Shown: piece by piece, positions 53,524 through 62,858 of the stretch
Numbering within the stretch: the stretch's first letter is position 1
Layout: each line of letters starts with the position of its first letter
Origin: Brevundimonas vesicularis NBRC 12165
GTDB taxonomy: Bacteria > Pseudomonadota > Alphaproteobacteria > Caulobacterales > Caulobacteraceae
Direction of reading: 5' to 3'
Length of the DNA: 64,000 bases
Assembly: GCF_001592205.1 (NCBI RefSeq)
Contig: NZ_BCWM01000008.1
Location: forward strand, 62,001-126,000
Notes under the pieces: generated by a model
The model's database searches: none
What the model was told of the DNA's origin: nothing
Seen by the model: the letters and a program-made list of their open reading frames with translations, nothing else
Position numbers and translations under genes: made by a program

Positions 53524-55110
53524 TTAGTTGGCCAGACGGCGGAGAAAGGATGGGATTTCCAGGTCGTCATCGGCCTGTCCCGCCTCCGGTTCTGGGTGTT
53601 GGACCGGTTGAGCCGAAGAGCGCGCCTGATGCGACGATTGCGGCGCATAGGACATATCTTGCTGAGGCTGGGTGCGCTTGCCGCGACCAAACAGGCTCCA
53701 GCCGCTGCGGCGGTGGTCACGGTCGTCGTAACCATCGTCGGCTTGGGGCTGCTGGGCCGCAGGCGCGGAGCGCTCATAGAGATCGCCTTGCGGCGCGACG
53801 CGCGGGGCCGGCGCGCGGGTTTCATATTCCTCGACCCAAGGATCAACGATGGGGTCCAGAGCGCGCGGCTGCGGCTCGGCGACGCGGATCACCGGCTCGG
53901 GGCGCGGTTCCGGTTCGCGAGCGGCAGGGGTCTGAAAGGTCGGCACAACCGGCGCCGCCTCGATGCGGGGCTCAGGCGCGCGCGGGGCTTCTGCGCGAAC
54001 GGGCTCGCGATAGGTGTCGCGGGTCGGTTCCGGGGCGCGCGAGGCTTGCGTGCCATACAGACCGCCAGCCGAGCGGCGCGCGTCATGACCGGCCAGCGGC
54101 GCGCTGACGGCCGGCGGGGCGATGGGTTCGATGCGACGCACTTCGCCCTCGTCCATGCCGGTCGCGACGACCGAGACGCGGATCTTGCCATCCAGGGCAG
54201 GGTCGAAAGCGGCGCCGAAGATGATGTTGGCGTCGCCGTCCACTTCCGCGCTGATGGCGTTGGCGGCCTCGTCGACTTCCAGCAGCGTCATGTCCAGACC
54301 GCCGGTGATGTTCACCAGCACGGCCTTGGCGCCCTTCAGGCTGGTCTCGTCCAGCAGCGGGTTGGCGATGGCGTTCTGGGCCGCCAGCAGCGCGCGGTCG
54401 TCGCCGGTAGCCTCGCCCGTGCCCATCATCGCCTTGCCCATCTCGGACATGACGGCGCGCACGTCAGCGAAGTCCAGGTTGATCAGGCCCGGCAGGATCA
54501 TCAGGTCGGTGATCGAGCGTACGCCCGAGTGCAGGACCTGATCGGCCATGCCGAAGGCGTCGGCGAAGGTCGTGCGCTCATTGGCGACGCGGAACAGGTT
54601 CTGGTTCGGGATGACGATCAGGGTGTCGACATAGCGTTGCAGCTCGGCGACGCCCGCGTCGGCCAGACGCATGCGGTGACGCCCTTCAAAGGTGAAGGGC
54701 TTGGTCACGACGCCGACGGTCAGGATGCCGCGATCACGCGCGCATTTGGCGATGACAGGGGCCGCGCCGGTGCCGGTGCCGCCGCCCATGCCGCAGGTGA
54801 TGAAGACCATGTGCGCACCTTCCAGGTGCTGATGGATCTCGTCAGCGGACTCCTCCGCGGCGTTCATGCCGACTTCGGGGTGGGCGCCGGCGCCCAGGCC
54901 TTGGGTGATGGTCTCGCCCAGTTGGATACGGCGATCGGTCTTGGCGAAGCTGAGGTGCTGCGCGTCGGTGTTGGCCACGACGAACTCGACCCCTTCAAGG
55001 CCGGCGTCGATCATATTGTTCACGGCGTTGCCGCCAGCGCCGCCGACGCCGAACACGACGATGCGGGGCTTCAGTTCAGTGTGTTGCGGCTTGACCAATG
55101 AGAGCGACAT
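53524..55110 (-). CDS. ftsZ: Cell-division GTPase FtsZ
   Basis: 528 residues. The tubulin-like core is clear: [16 protein letters not shown] (nucleotide loop), [24 protein letters not shown] (tubulin signature) and the T7 loop in [16 protein letters not shown] long, proline- and arginine-rich linker (about residues 330-500) with [12 protein letters not shown] leads to the C-terminal peptide [14 protein letters not shown] that binds FtsA. It forms the Z-ring. It is separated from ftsA by a TonB-receptor gene, and the upstream region has CtrA- and CcrM-type sites. Confidence 0.97.
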   Translation of the reverse strand: MSLSLVKPQHTELKPRIVVFGVGGAGGNAVNNMIDAGLEGVEFVVANTDAQHLSFAKTDRRIQLGETITQGLGAGAHPEVGMNAAEESADEIHQHLEGAHMVFITCGMGGGTGTGAAPVIAKCARDRGILTVGVVTKPFTFEGRHRMRLADAGVAELQRYVDTLIVIPNQNLFRVANERTTFADAFGMADQVLHSGVRSITDLMILPGLINLDFADVRAVMSEMGKAMMGTGEATGDDRALLAAQNAIANPLLDETSLKGAKAVLVNITGGLDMTLLEVDEAANAISAEVDGDANIIFGAAFDPALDGKIRVSVVATGMDEGEVRRIEPIAPPAVSAPLAGHDARRSAGGLYGTQASRAPEPTRDTYREPVRAEAPRAPEPRIEAAPVVPTFQTPAAREPEPRPEPVIRVAEPQPRALDPIVDPWVEEYETRAPAPRVAPQGDLYERSAPAAQQPQADDGYDDRDHRRSGWSLFGRGKRTQPQQDMSYAPQSSHQARSSAQPVQHPEPEAGQADDDLEIPSFLRRLAN

Positions 55111-55163
55111 TTTCTGTTTCCGACCTGCTGACCCGCCCCTTCAAACCAACCGACCGCCCCGCC

Positions 55164-55239
55164 GAATCGCTTTGGTTATGAGCGCGTTAAGGATTGCGCC
55201 CATGAAGGTTAAGAGAAGGTTACGGCGATAATGTGAGTC
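55164..55239 (-). promoter_or_regulatory. ftsZ upstream region: CcrM GANTC sites and CtrA-like box
   Basis: GAATC (55164-55168) and GAGTC (55235-55239) are CcrM methylation sites, and TTAA-GAGAAGG-TTAC (55209-55223) matches CtrA's TTAA-N7-TTAA with one mismatch. In Caulobacter, ftsZ transcription responds to CtrA and to GANTC methylation through GcrA, so this layout supports cell-cycle control. The 265-base region between ftsZ and the receptor terminator otherwise holds no gene I can support. Confidence 0.6.
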
Positions 55240-55325
55240 GGACCGAAGAACACCCCAAACCGGAAGCGTTGCCGCTGATTTGTCGAAAATCGTGAAGTCG
55301 TTCGGCTGATGGTCGCAATTGAAAA

Positions 55326-55355
55326 TGGGCGGAAGACGTTTCCGTCTTCCGCCCA
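55326..55355 (-). terminator. Rho-independent terminator of the TonB-receptor gene
   Basis: A perfect 12-bp stem, TGGGCGGAAGAC (55326-55337) with GTCTTCCGCCCA (55344-55355), and a 6-base loop. On the minus strand it is followed by TTTTCAATTG. It is 20 bases past the receptor stop and insulates ftsZ. Confidence 0.87.
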
Positions 55356-55375
55356 CTTCAAGAACCTACGACAGC

Positions 55376-58300
55376 TTAGAAGCTGACGCGCGCGCCCATC
55401 ACGAAGCGACGTCCCAGGCCATCATAGACAGCCGGTTCGGTCGTCCAGCCGGTCGGTTGGCCATAGCCTTGGCCAATATAGACATACTCATCGAAGATGT
55501 TGTCGACGCCGGCGAAGACCGTGGCCTTCGGCGTGACGGCGTAGCGAACCTGCAGATCCGAGAAGGTCTTCAGGCCGATGTAGCCGCTGACATCGTTGTC
55601 GGCGCAGTCGTCGAGGTCGAAGTAGCAGCTTTCGCCGACGAACTGGGTTTGCCACGACACCGTCAGAGCATTGCGACGGTACAGCAGATCCAGTTGAGCC
55701 TTGTTCTTCGACAGGCCCGTGGTGCCTGCCGACTCAACCAGCTCCGCACCCGGCAACGGCGAAGTCTTGTACTCGTCGAGGTGCTGATAAGTCAGGCTGG
55801 CGACAAGCGTACCCCAGTTGCCACCGAAGTTGCGGGTGACGGGGAAGTTGTCGAAGTCAAACGTGTAGCTGGCCTGAACGTCGATACCGCTGGTCTTGAA
55901 CGTTCCCAGGTTCTGCGTTTGGGAGTTCAGTTCACGCATTGCGCCGACCTGCGCCGTACCAGATGCGTAACGAATGACGGACTGACAGAACGGGCTGGAC
56001 GCGTTGTAGACGCCGCCGCTGTTGACATAGCATTCGTTCAAGCTGGTGCCGCGCGCCAAGTTGGCGATGATGTCGTCGATTTCGATGTTGAAGTAATCGA
56101 CCGACAGCGAGAAGGGCGACAGCCAGTCATACCAATCCGCATTGAACAGAACACCGCCGGTGATGCTGGTGCTCTTTTCTTGGCTCAGGTTCGGGTTGCC
56201 GCTGTTGAAGCCGCCCGTGCCTTGTGCCTCGGCTTGGGTTTGAGCGAACACGCCGTCACGGGCGACACGCGCCGCCAGGGTAGGATCCGCCAAGCAGGCC
56301 CGGGCCTGATCGCTTCCGATCGTCGATGCATTGACACCACTGGCGGCGACGTTCGACGGGTTGGCGATGTCCACACGCGTGTTCGTAAACGCAGCTTGGC
56401 CACCCGAGGTCGTCAAACCGCGGCAGGGATCAAGGTTGGTCGGGAAGGTCTGCGACCGGCCCGAGAACAACTCGCTGATGTTCGGGGCACGCACAGCGAC
56501 CGAATACTGCGAGCGGAACTTAATCCAGTCCGTTGGCATATACTCCAGCGACGCAGCCCAGGCTTCGGTGTTGCCGACGGTCGAATAATCCGAGAGGCGG
56601 CCCGACAGGTTCAGGTCGAGTTGATGCGCGAACGGCATGTCGCGAAGCAGCGGCACGCGCAGTTCGGCGAAGCCTTCGATGACCTTGAAATCACCCTTGG
56701 TTTCAGGGGCGATGTTGCCGCTGGCCAAGCCTTGCTGAAGCGTGGAGTCAGGTGTGTTGCGCGACTCTTCACGACGGTATTCCGAACCCACGACGAACTG
56801 GATGGGACCAGCCGGCAGTTCGAAGAGATCGCCGCTCAGGAAGCCGTTCAGAACCTTCTGATCGACGAAGGAGTCGAACGAGTTCTGAACCTTGATGTAG
56901 TTGACCACGCCCTGCGACGCGCCACCTTCCTCGAAGATACGGAACGGCGTACAGCCACGAGCACGCTCTGCGATATTGCGGCAAGCCAGCACGCCGCCGC
57001 CCGTGTCGACCACGTCGAGCGTATTGATCAGGCGATCCTTGAGAATACCGCCGTTCGTGAGCTGCTGCTCCGAGCTGCGGCCCCAGTTACCGCTGATTTC
57101 ATACTTGAGGTTCATCGAACCCGGAAGCTCGCCCTCCAGGCCAGCAACGACGCGGAACAGGTCGCGGGTCGCTTCGTTCTGACGGTTGCCGAACTCGGTC
57201 ATGCGGCGTTGGAAGCCAACGACGCGCTGAGCGTCGGTCAGACCGGGAGTGCGATCACGAACCGCTTGACGGATGGACTCGGGAACGATCGCGCTGACCA
57301 GGGGAATACCATAAAGGCAGCCGGTGGCCGAGCACTGCGGGTTCAAACCAACGTCTTGCGCGTCGCGGAAGATGTCTGCGCCTGAAACGGGGCTCGGCTC
57401 GATGTCGCTCTTGGTTTGGCCGCGGTAGTACGACCCTTCGAAGAAGAAGCGATTGTTGTCGTTGAAGTCATACAGCGCCTGGCCGGAGAACTGCAGCGCC
57501 GTATTCGGCACGTACAGCTGACGGGAGCCCTGACGGTTAAAGCCGTCGGTGGCAGCAGCATACGGGCGTTGAGCGCCAGTCGTCGGCTCATAGACGCGGT
57601 TCGAGTTGTTCAGGCCGATGCCGGGGACAATCGCCACGCCACGCGGAATGAAGCTCGAACCAAAGAAGTAGCGCGTTTCGCCGAAGGTGCCGTCCGCGAA
57701 GTTCAGACCACCTAGGCCGTCACGATCCATGCCACGGTCGGCGCGATCACGGGCGTAGACGGCCTTGTTTTCCTGATAGGACAGGGTGCCGACGAAATTG
57801 CCGCGATCATCGGCGAAGTTCGAACCAAACTTGGTGCCAACCTTGTAGTTCTCGCGATCGCCACGATCGGTGATGCCGTACTGACCGAAGAGTTGGAACC
57901 CTTCGTAATCCTTGTCCGTGATGATGTTCACCACGCCGGCCAAGGCGTCAGAACCATAGATCGAGGAGGCACCGCCGGTGACGACGTCAACGCGGTCGAT
58001 GAACTCGGTCGGCAGGCTGTTGAAGTCGACAACTTGCGTGCCCGGCAGACCGGCAACGAAGCGACGGCCGTTCACCAGAACGAGGGTGCGGTCTTCGCCG
58101 AGGTTGCGAAGGTTGACCGTCGCAACGCCGTTGCCTTGCGTGAAGAAGTTGGAATTGGTGGGCGTCAGCGAGGAAACGCCTGCGGCGGGCAAGGTGCGGA
58201 GGATTTCGCCCAGGTTCACTTCACCCGTGTTTTCGATGGCCTCGGACGACACGACCTGCACCTGGGTAGGCGCGTCTTGGTTCGGGCGGACGATGCGCGA

Positions 58301-58435
58301 ACCGGTGACGACGATTTCGCCGACTTCGGTTGCGTCTTGGCTGCCGGAGGTCGATTGCGCGAACGAAGGCGCAGCGACGGCCAGAACGCCGGCAAGAATC
58401 GTCGTCCCAAAAAGATATTGTCGTTTCAAATGCAT
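55376..58435 (-). CDS. TonB-dependent outer-membrane receptor
   Basis: 1019 residues from ATG 58435, with a signal peptide (MHLKRQYLFGTTILAGVLAVAAPSFAQ). The plug domain is at residues about 35-170: EIVVTGSRIVRPNQDAPTQVQVVSSEAIENTGEVNLGEILRTLP and DRVDVVTGGASSIYGSDALAGVVNIITDKDYEG. The rest is a 22-strand beta-barrel ending in VMGARVSF, with the terminal Phe that aids barrel insertion. Such receptors import siderophores, glycans or other large substrates. Its base composition looks less GC-rich than its neighbours. It is placed between ftsA and ftsZ. Confidence 0.94.
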   Translation of the reverse strand: MHLKRQYLFGTTILAGVLAVAAPSFAQSTSGSQDATEVGEIVVTGSRIVRPNQDAPTQVQVVSSEAIENTGEVNLGEILRTLPAAGVSSLTPTNSNFFTQGNGVATVNLRNLGEDRTLVLVNGRRFVAGLPGTQVVDFNSLPTEFIDRVDVVTGGASSIYGSDALAGVVNIITDKDYEGFQLFGQYGITDRGDRENYKVGTKFGSNFADDRGNFVGTLSYQENKAVYARDRADRGMDRDGLGGLNFADGTFGETRYFFGSSFIPRGVAIVPGIGLNNSNRVYEPTTGAQRPYAAATDGFNRQGSRQLYVPNTALQFSGQALYDFNDNNRFFFEGSYYRGQTKSDIEPSPVSGADIFRDAQDVGLNPQCSATGCLYGIPLVSAIVPESIRQAVRDRTPGLTDAQRVVGFQRRMTEFGNRQNEATRDLFRVVAGLEGELPGSMNLKYEISGNWGRSSEQQLTNGGILKDRLINTLDVVDTGGGVLACRNIAERARGCTPFRIFEEGGASQGVVNYIKVQNSFDSFVDQKVLNGFLSGDLFELPAGPIQFVVGSEYRREESRNTPDSTLQQGLASGNIAPETKGDFKVIEGFAELRVPLLRDMPFAHQLDLNLSGRLSDYSTVGNTEAWAASLEYMPTDWIKFRSQYSVAVRAPNISELFSGRSQTFPTNLDPCRGLTTSGGQAAFTNTRVDIANPSNVAASGVNASTIGSDQARACLADPTLAARVARDGVFAQTQAEAQGTGGFNSGNPNLSQEKSTSITGGVLFNADWYDWLSPFSLSVDYFNIEIDDIIANLARGTSLNECYVNSGGVYNASSPFCQSVIRYASGTAQVGAMRELNSQTQNLGTFKTSGIDVQASYTFDFDNFPVTRNFGGNWGTLVASLTYQHLDEYKTSPLPGAELVESAGTTGLSKNKAQLDLLYRRNALTVSWQTQFVGESCYFDLDDCADNDVSGYIGLKTFSDLQVRYAVTPKATVFAGVDNIFDEYVYIGQGYGQPTGWTTEPAVYDGLGRRFVMGARVSF

Positions 58436-58619
58436 TTTGTGGCCCCAATGGAATGTAGCGAACAACAGCAATCCACACCCCAATCCCGGATGCGCGCTTG
58501 AGCGTCTCGTCTAATGCATTCCAACGGAACGGCAAGCTTTGTGACCGAAATCCGGCCACCACGCGTCGGGACTGTTACAGTCGAGCAACAGTTTGATTTC
58601 GGAAAAATGCAATCGGATT

Positions 58620-58638
58620 GCGTGTACAGCGTACACGC
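58620..58638. promoter_or_regulatory. 19-bp palindrome upstream of the TonB receptor, candidate operator
   Basis: GCGTGTAC-AGC-GTACACGC is a perfect 8-bp inverted repeat about 185 bases upstream of the receptor start, in the 277-base gap after ftsA. A GTAC-N3-GTAC core suggests a dimeric repressor of the GntR or LacI type; no such regulator is encoded in this window. The gap holds no other gene that I can support. Confidence 0.5.
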
Positions 58639-58712
58639 AGCCGGTGTTTGCCGTGACGCCTCAAAAGATTATCGGCGCCCTCACGAGGAGCGCCAAGCGC
58701 CAAGTGCTCGTG

Positions 58713-60047
58713 TCAGAGATTATCTCTGAGCCAGCCAGCCACACGTCCCACCACGTTTCCACGGTGGATTCGCGGCGCATCCGCAGCGGTGATCTGGCGC
58801 GCCATCAGCTTCCTGGCCGACACCGCCTCGCGCGGGCCGTAGGCGGCGCGGAGAAGGACGCCCGCGGTGGCGCAGAAGGCGGGGCCGGAGGCGGCGTCGG
58901 CCAAATGTGGCGCCCGTTGGGGTTTTCCGAGGCGGACGGGACGGTCGAAGACGCGTACCGCCAGCTCACGCACGCCGTTAAGCTGGCTGGCCCCGCCTGT
59001 CAGAACGAGGCCCGCGCCGGGCTCCAGGCCGACGCCGGCATTTTTCAGCCGATCACGGAGCAGTTCGAGGGTTTCCTCGACGCGGGGGGCGATGACGGTC
59101 TTCAGCATGGCGCGCGGGACGATGACGGGTCCCGCCGAGGCGTCCTCGCCGCGCGGCGGGGCCTCCAGCATTTCGCGGTCTTCGTTGGCGCTGGCCATGG
59201 CCGAGCCGTGAAGGGTCTTGAGCCGTTCGGCGCCGGCCTTGGACGTCGACAGGCCGCGCGCGATGTCCGAGGTGACGTGGTCGCCGCCGACGTTCAGACT
59301 TTCGATATGCAGCAGGGAGCGGCCGCCCCAGACGGCGGCGCTAGTCGAGCCGCCGCCCATGTCGATGCAGACGGCGCCCAGGTCCATCTCGTCCTCTTCC
59401 AGCGCGGCCAGGGACGAGACGACGGGTGCGGCGGCGACGCCTTGCAGGTCGAGGTGAGCCAGCTCCAGGCAGTGGCTGAGGGTCGTAAAGACGTTCTCGG
59501 CCATCGAGACGACCAACAGATCAAGCCCCAGAGAACCGCCCCGCATCGAACGCGGATCATGCACGCCCCGCGCGCCGTCGACCGACCAGGCGATGGGCAG
59601 GACGTGGATCGGGCGACGGTTGGGCAGGCGGATCTGGGCCAGAGCCATGCCGATGGCGCGCGCCAGATCGGCGTCGCCGACCGGATTGGCGCCAAGCGAG
59701 ACGCGGGCCTGCACCCGGTGGCTGGCCATTTGGCCGATAGCCGTGGTGACGACGACGCCGGAAACCGGGCTCTGGGCGGCGCGCTCGGCGCGTTCGACGG
59801 CGTGACCGATGGCCTGGGCGGCCTCATCCATGTTGATGATCGCCCCGCCCCTCACGCCCTTGGACTGGACGTGGCTGGCGCCCGCGACGCGGATGGTGCG
59901 GTCTGCGTGACGCACGCCGTCCGGCTTCATGATGAAGCACGAGACCTTGGACTGGCCGATGTCCAGCGCAGCGACCACGGGCGCACGACCGGCGCGAGGA
60001 TCAATGCCCCGACCGTGATCATTCGCCGCGCCGCGTTGCTTGGTCAT
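58713..60047 (-). CDS. ftsA: Cell-division protein FtsA
   Basis: 444 residues from ATG 60047; upstream frame extension lies in ftsQ. The actin-like fold motifs are seen in VVAALDIGQSKVSCFIM (phosphate loop), GAVCIDMGGGSTSAAVW and VLTGGASQLNGVRELA. The C-terminal amphipathic helix VGRVAGWLRDNL anchors the protein to the membrane. It links FtsZ to the membrane and recruits the divisome. It starts 13 bases after the ftsQ stop. Confidence 0.95.
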   Translation of the reverse strand: MTKQRGAANDHGRGIDPRAGRAPVVAALDIGQSKVSCFIMKPDGVRHADRTIRVAGASHVQSKGVRGGAIINMDEAAQAIGHAVERAERAAQSPVSGVVVTTAIGQMASHRVQARVSLGANPVGDADLARAIGMALAQIRLPNRRPIHVLPIAWSVDGARGVHDPRSMRGGSLGLDLLVVSMAENVFTTLSHCLELAHLDLQGVAAAPVVSSLAALEEDEMDLGAVCIDMGGGSTSAAVWGGRSLLHIESLNVGGDHVTSDIARGLSTSKAGAERLKTLHGSAMASANEDREMLEAPPRGEDASAGPVIVPRAMLKTVIAPRVEETLELLRDRLKNAGVGLEPGAGLVLTGGASQLNGVRELAVRVFDRPVRLGKPQRAPHLADAASGPAFCATAGVLLRAAYGPREAVSARKLMARQITAADAPRIHRGNVVGRVAGWLRDNL

Positions 60048-60060
60048 GTCTCTATGGTCC

Positions 60061-60948
60061 TTAGGCGTCGCCGGCGGGTCGCACGGCGACCTCGTCGGGG
60101 GTTCTGAGATCGACGCGGGCGAAGCCCAGGTCGAGCAGGCGTTCGCGCTGGTCCAGCGCATCGAGGCGGATCAAAGCCGCCTCCTGTTCGGTGGCAGGCA
60201 GTTGGATCAGGCTGCCGTCCTTCAGACGCAGGTCCCAGCGGCGCTCGTCCACGCGCACCAGGGCGTCCACCATCCCCATCAGTCGCGGGCGTTGGGCCAG
60301 CAGTGGCAGGATTTCGCCCGCCGCCACATCGGCGCCCTTGCCCACGACGAGCGGCAAGGTCGGATAGCGACGCGCGTCCGCGCCGTCGATGACTTGGCCC
60401 CGGTTGTCGATGACCTTGATCTGACCGGCCTCCTGCCAGACGGCCAGGCGGTCGTGTTCCTTGACCTCGATGATCAGAGTGTCGGGCAACAGGCGCACCA
60501 CGCGCGCTTCCTTGACCCAACCCACGCCCTGAACTCGCGTGCGAATGGCGTCCAGATCCAGGCTGGTGATCGGCTGACCAGAATACAGGCCGAGCGCGCG
60601 CTGGATCGCCGGCTCGGCCTCGGGCGAGGCGCCGGTGATGTGCACCCGCTTGAGCGTCAGGCCCATGCCGGCCGTCACATTATCCAGGCCATGCGAAACC
60701 GAGGCGCCGATCCGCTCGGCGCGGGCGCCCGTGGCCAGAACCCCGACCAGCAGCAGCGCGCCGGCGCCCAGGGCGATCACGGCGGTGCGTGGCGAAATAT
60801 CGACACGGCCGATGGCGGCCATCTTGCCGGGAACGGCGGACGCGTTCTGGGCCCCGCTGCGCGACCGTCCCCCGCCTTTGGAAGCCGAACCGCGCTGTGG
60901 AGCCTGATTAGAACCCTGTCGCCGACCGCCGCGAACTACCGCGGGCAT
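60061..60948 (-). CDS. ftsQ: Cell-division protein FtsQ
   Basis: 295 residues from ATG 60948. A basic, disordered cytoplasmic N-terminus (about 1-45) is followed by one membrane helix ([21 protein letters not shown]), the POTRA domain ([73 protein letters not shown]) and the beta domain. It links the divisome complexes in the periplasm. It overlaps ddl by 13 bases. Confidence 0.95.
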   Translation of the reverse strand: MPAVVRGGRRQGSNQAPQRGSASKGGGRSRSGAQNASAVPGKMAAIGRVDISPRTAVIALGAGALLLVGVLATGARAERIGASVSHGLDNVTAGMGLTLKRVHITGASPEAEPAIQRALGLYSGQPITSLDLDAIRTRVQGVGWVKEARVVRLLPDTLIIEVKEHDRLAVWQEAGQIKVIDNRGQVIDGADARRYPTLPLVVGKGADVAAGEILPLLAQRPRLMGMVDALVRVDERRWDLRLKDGSLIQLPATEQEAALIRLDALDQRERLLDLGFARVDLRTPDEVAVRPAGDA

Positions 60949-61877
60949 GAGGCGTCCTCCACCATCCACCGAACCAGATCGTCATAGCTCATCCCGGTAT
61001 GGGCGGCCTGCTCGGGCGCGAGCGAAGTCGGGGTCATGCCGGGCTGGGTATTGACCTCCAACAGGACCAGATCGTCCTTAACATCATCATAACGGAAGTC
61101 GGATCGCGACACGCCGCGGCAGCCCATGGCGACATGCGCCGCCTCCGCCTGACGCAGCGCCTGTTCGAACACATGCGGCGGCAGGACGGCCGGCAGGACG
61201 TGCACCGATCCGCCCGGCGCATACTTGGCCTCATAGTCATAGAAGCCCTTGGTCGGGGTGATGTCGGTGACCGTCAGGGCGCGCGGTCCGGCCGGTTCGC
61301 CCAGCACGGTGACGCACAGCTCCTTGCCGGCGATATAGGGCTCGACGACGACCTGCTCGCCGTAAGCCCAGCCCGGCTCCCCCACTTCGGAAACCGGACG
61401 GTTGGCGCCTTCGCGCACCAGGAAGACGCCGACCGACGAGCCCTCGGCATTCGGCTTAACCACATAGGGCGGGTCGATGACGTGGCGGCTGGCGACTTCG
61501 TGACGATCGTAGAGACCACCGCCCGGCACCTTAATGCCGGCCGCCCGCAGCACGGCCTTGGACTTGTCCTTGTCCATCGCCAGGGCAGAGGCCAGCACGC
61601 CGGAATGGGTGTAGGGAATCCGCAGGGTCTCCAGCACGCCCTGAACACAGCCGTCTTCGCCCCAAGCGCCGTGCAGACAGTTCAACACCACATCGGGCTT
61701 GATCAGACCCGAAAGCACATTGGCCAGGTCGCGCCCGGCGTCCACACGACTGACGCGCACGCCCTGCCGCTCAAGCGCCTGCGCGCACTGCTCGCCCGAC
61801 GAGAGGGACACCTCCCGCTCTGCGGAAAGGCCGCCCAGTAGGACGGCGACATGAAGATCTTTGAAATCGCGGGCCAT
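60936..61877 (-). CDS. ddl: D-alanine--D-alanine ligase
   Basis: 313 residues of ATP-grasp fold: [79 protein letters not shown] and [21 protein letters not shown]. It makes the D-Ala-D-Ala dipeptide for peptidoglycan. It is followed by ftsQ with overlap and sits 78 bases after murB, with a hairpin at the murB end. Confidence 0.95.
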   Translation of the reverse strand: MARDFKDLHVAVLLGGLSAEREVSLSSGEQCAQALERQGVRVSRVDAGRDLANVLSGLIKPDVVLNCLHGAWGEDGCVQGVLETLRIPYTHSGVLASALAMDKDKSKAVLRAAGIKVPGGGLYDRHEVASRHVIDPPYVVKPNAEGSSVGVFLVREGANRPVSEVGEPGWAYGEQVVVEPYIAGKELCVTVLGEPAGPRALTVTDITPTKGFYDYEAKYAPGGSVHVLPAVLPPHVFEQALRQAEAAHVAMGCRGVSRSDFRYDDVKDDLVLLEVNTQPGMTPTSLAPEQAAHTGMSYDDLVRWMVEDASCPR

Positions 61878-61945
61878 GACGCCTTGGATTGGGGCCTACA
61901 TGTTTAACAGGCCGTCAACCATTCACGTCCGCCGGCTATTTTTGC

Positions 61946-61964
61946 GCGGGATTTTTTATCCCGC
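61946..61964. other. Hairpin at the end of murB
   Basis: GCGGGAT-TTTTT-ATCCCGC, a perfect 7-bp stem; the right arm covers the last codons and stop of murB. No U-run follows on the murB strand, so it may attenuate transcription or protect RNA ends in the 78-base murB-ddl gap, not fully terminate. The rest of the gap holds nothing. Confidence 0.45.
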
Positions 61965-62858
61965 TCGGCCGATCCGCTTGATTTCCCACTCCAGCTGAAC
62001 GCCGGTCTTGGCCAACACATCGGCGCGAACCGCCTCGCCCAGGCCTTCGATGTCGGCGGCTGTCGCCTCGCCGGGATTGATAATGAAGTTGGAGTGCAGT
62101 TCGCTGAACTTGGCCCCACCGCCCGTCTCGGTGTGCAGCTTGCCGCGCCATCCGGCCTCATCCACCAGCTTCCACGACGAATGGCCCTCGGGGTTCTTGA
62201 ACGTCGAGCCGCCCGTCTTCTCGCGGATCGGCTGGGTGGTCTCGCGACGGCTGGTGATCTCGGAGATCCGGGCCGCTACCGCCTCGGGTTCGTCAGCCGC
62301 GCCGCGATAGGTCGCCTCGATCCAGACGATGTCGGCCGGCGCCCGGGAATGGCGATAGGTGTAGCCGAAGTCGGCCAGATCGTAATCGACCCGCTCGCCC
62401 GCCCGCGTCAGGCCCCAGGCCGAAACCAAAACGTCCTTGGTCTCGGAGCCGTAGCAGCCGGCGTTCATGGTCAGGGCGCCGCCGATCGTTCCCGGAATGC
62501 CGGCGTAGAATTCCAGCCCGGCAATCCCCGCCTTGGCGCTGGCCTTGGCGACCATCGAGTCCAGCGCGCCCGCGCCGGCCGTGACCGTGTCGCCGTCCGT
62601 CGTGATCTGCGCCCACGGGCGGCCCGCCAAGCGGATCACCACGCCCTCGACCCCGCCGTCACGGACGATGACGTTCGATCCGACGCCTAGAACCGTCACC
62701 GGCACGGCCGGGTCCAACGCCTTCAGGAAATCCGCCAGATCCGCGGCGTCCGCTGGAATGAACAGGGCCTCGGCCGCGCCGCCTACCCGGAACCAGGTAT
62801 AGGGCGCCAGCGGCTCGTTCCGCAGCAGCTTGCCGCGCACTTCGAGCAGAGCGATCAC
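61956..62858 (-). CDS. murB: UDP-N-acetylenolpyruvoylglucosamine reductase
   Basis: 300 residues. FAD- and substrate-binding motifs: [74 protein letters not shown], and late [26 protein letters not shown] with the catalytic Ser/Glu region [22 protein letters not shown]. It reduces the enolpyruvyl group of UDP-GlcNAc-enolpyruvate. Its start overlaps murC by 4 bases. Confidence 0.95.
   Translation of the reverse strand: MIALLEVRGKLLRNEPLAPYTWFRVGGAAEALFIPADAADLADFLKALDPAVPVTVLGVGSNVIVRDGGVEGVVIRLAGRPWAQITTDGDTVTAGAGALDSMVAKASAKAGIAGLEFYAGIPGTIGGALTMNAGCYGSETKDVLVSAWGLTRAGERVDYDLADFGYTYRHSRAPADIVWIEATYRGAADEPEAVAARISEITSRRETTQPIREKTGGSTFKNPEGHSSWKLVDEAGWRGKLHTETGGGAKFSELHSNFIINPGEATAADIEGLGEAVRADVLAKTGVQLEWEIKRIGRAG

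Noticed and set aside
55141-55356. 71-codon minus-strand frame upstream of ftsZ
   Set aside because: It begins inside the receptor terminator and spans the ftsZ control region; no family pattern.
58514-58729. 71-codon plus-strand frame in the ftsA-receptor gap
   Set aside because: It crosses the palindrome and ends in ftsA antisense; no ribosome-binding site or family pattern.
58713-58729. TCAGAGA-TTA-TCTCTGA hairpin at the end of ftsA as terminator
   Set aside because: Stem of 7 bp, AT-containing and without a T-run; it is also coding sequence for the FtsA C-terminus.
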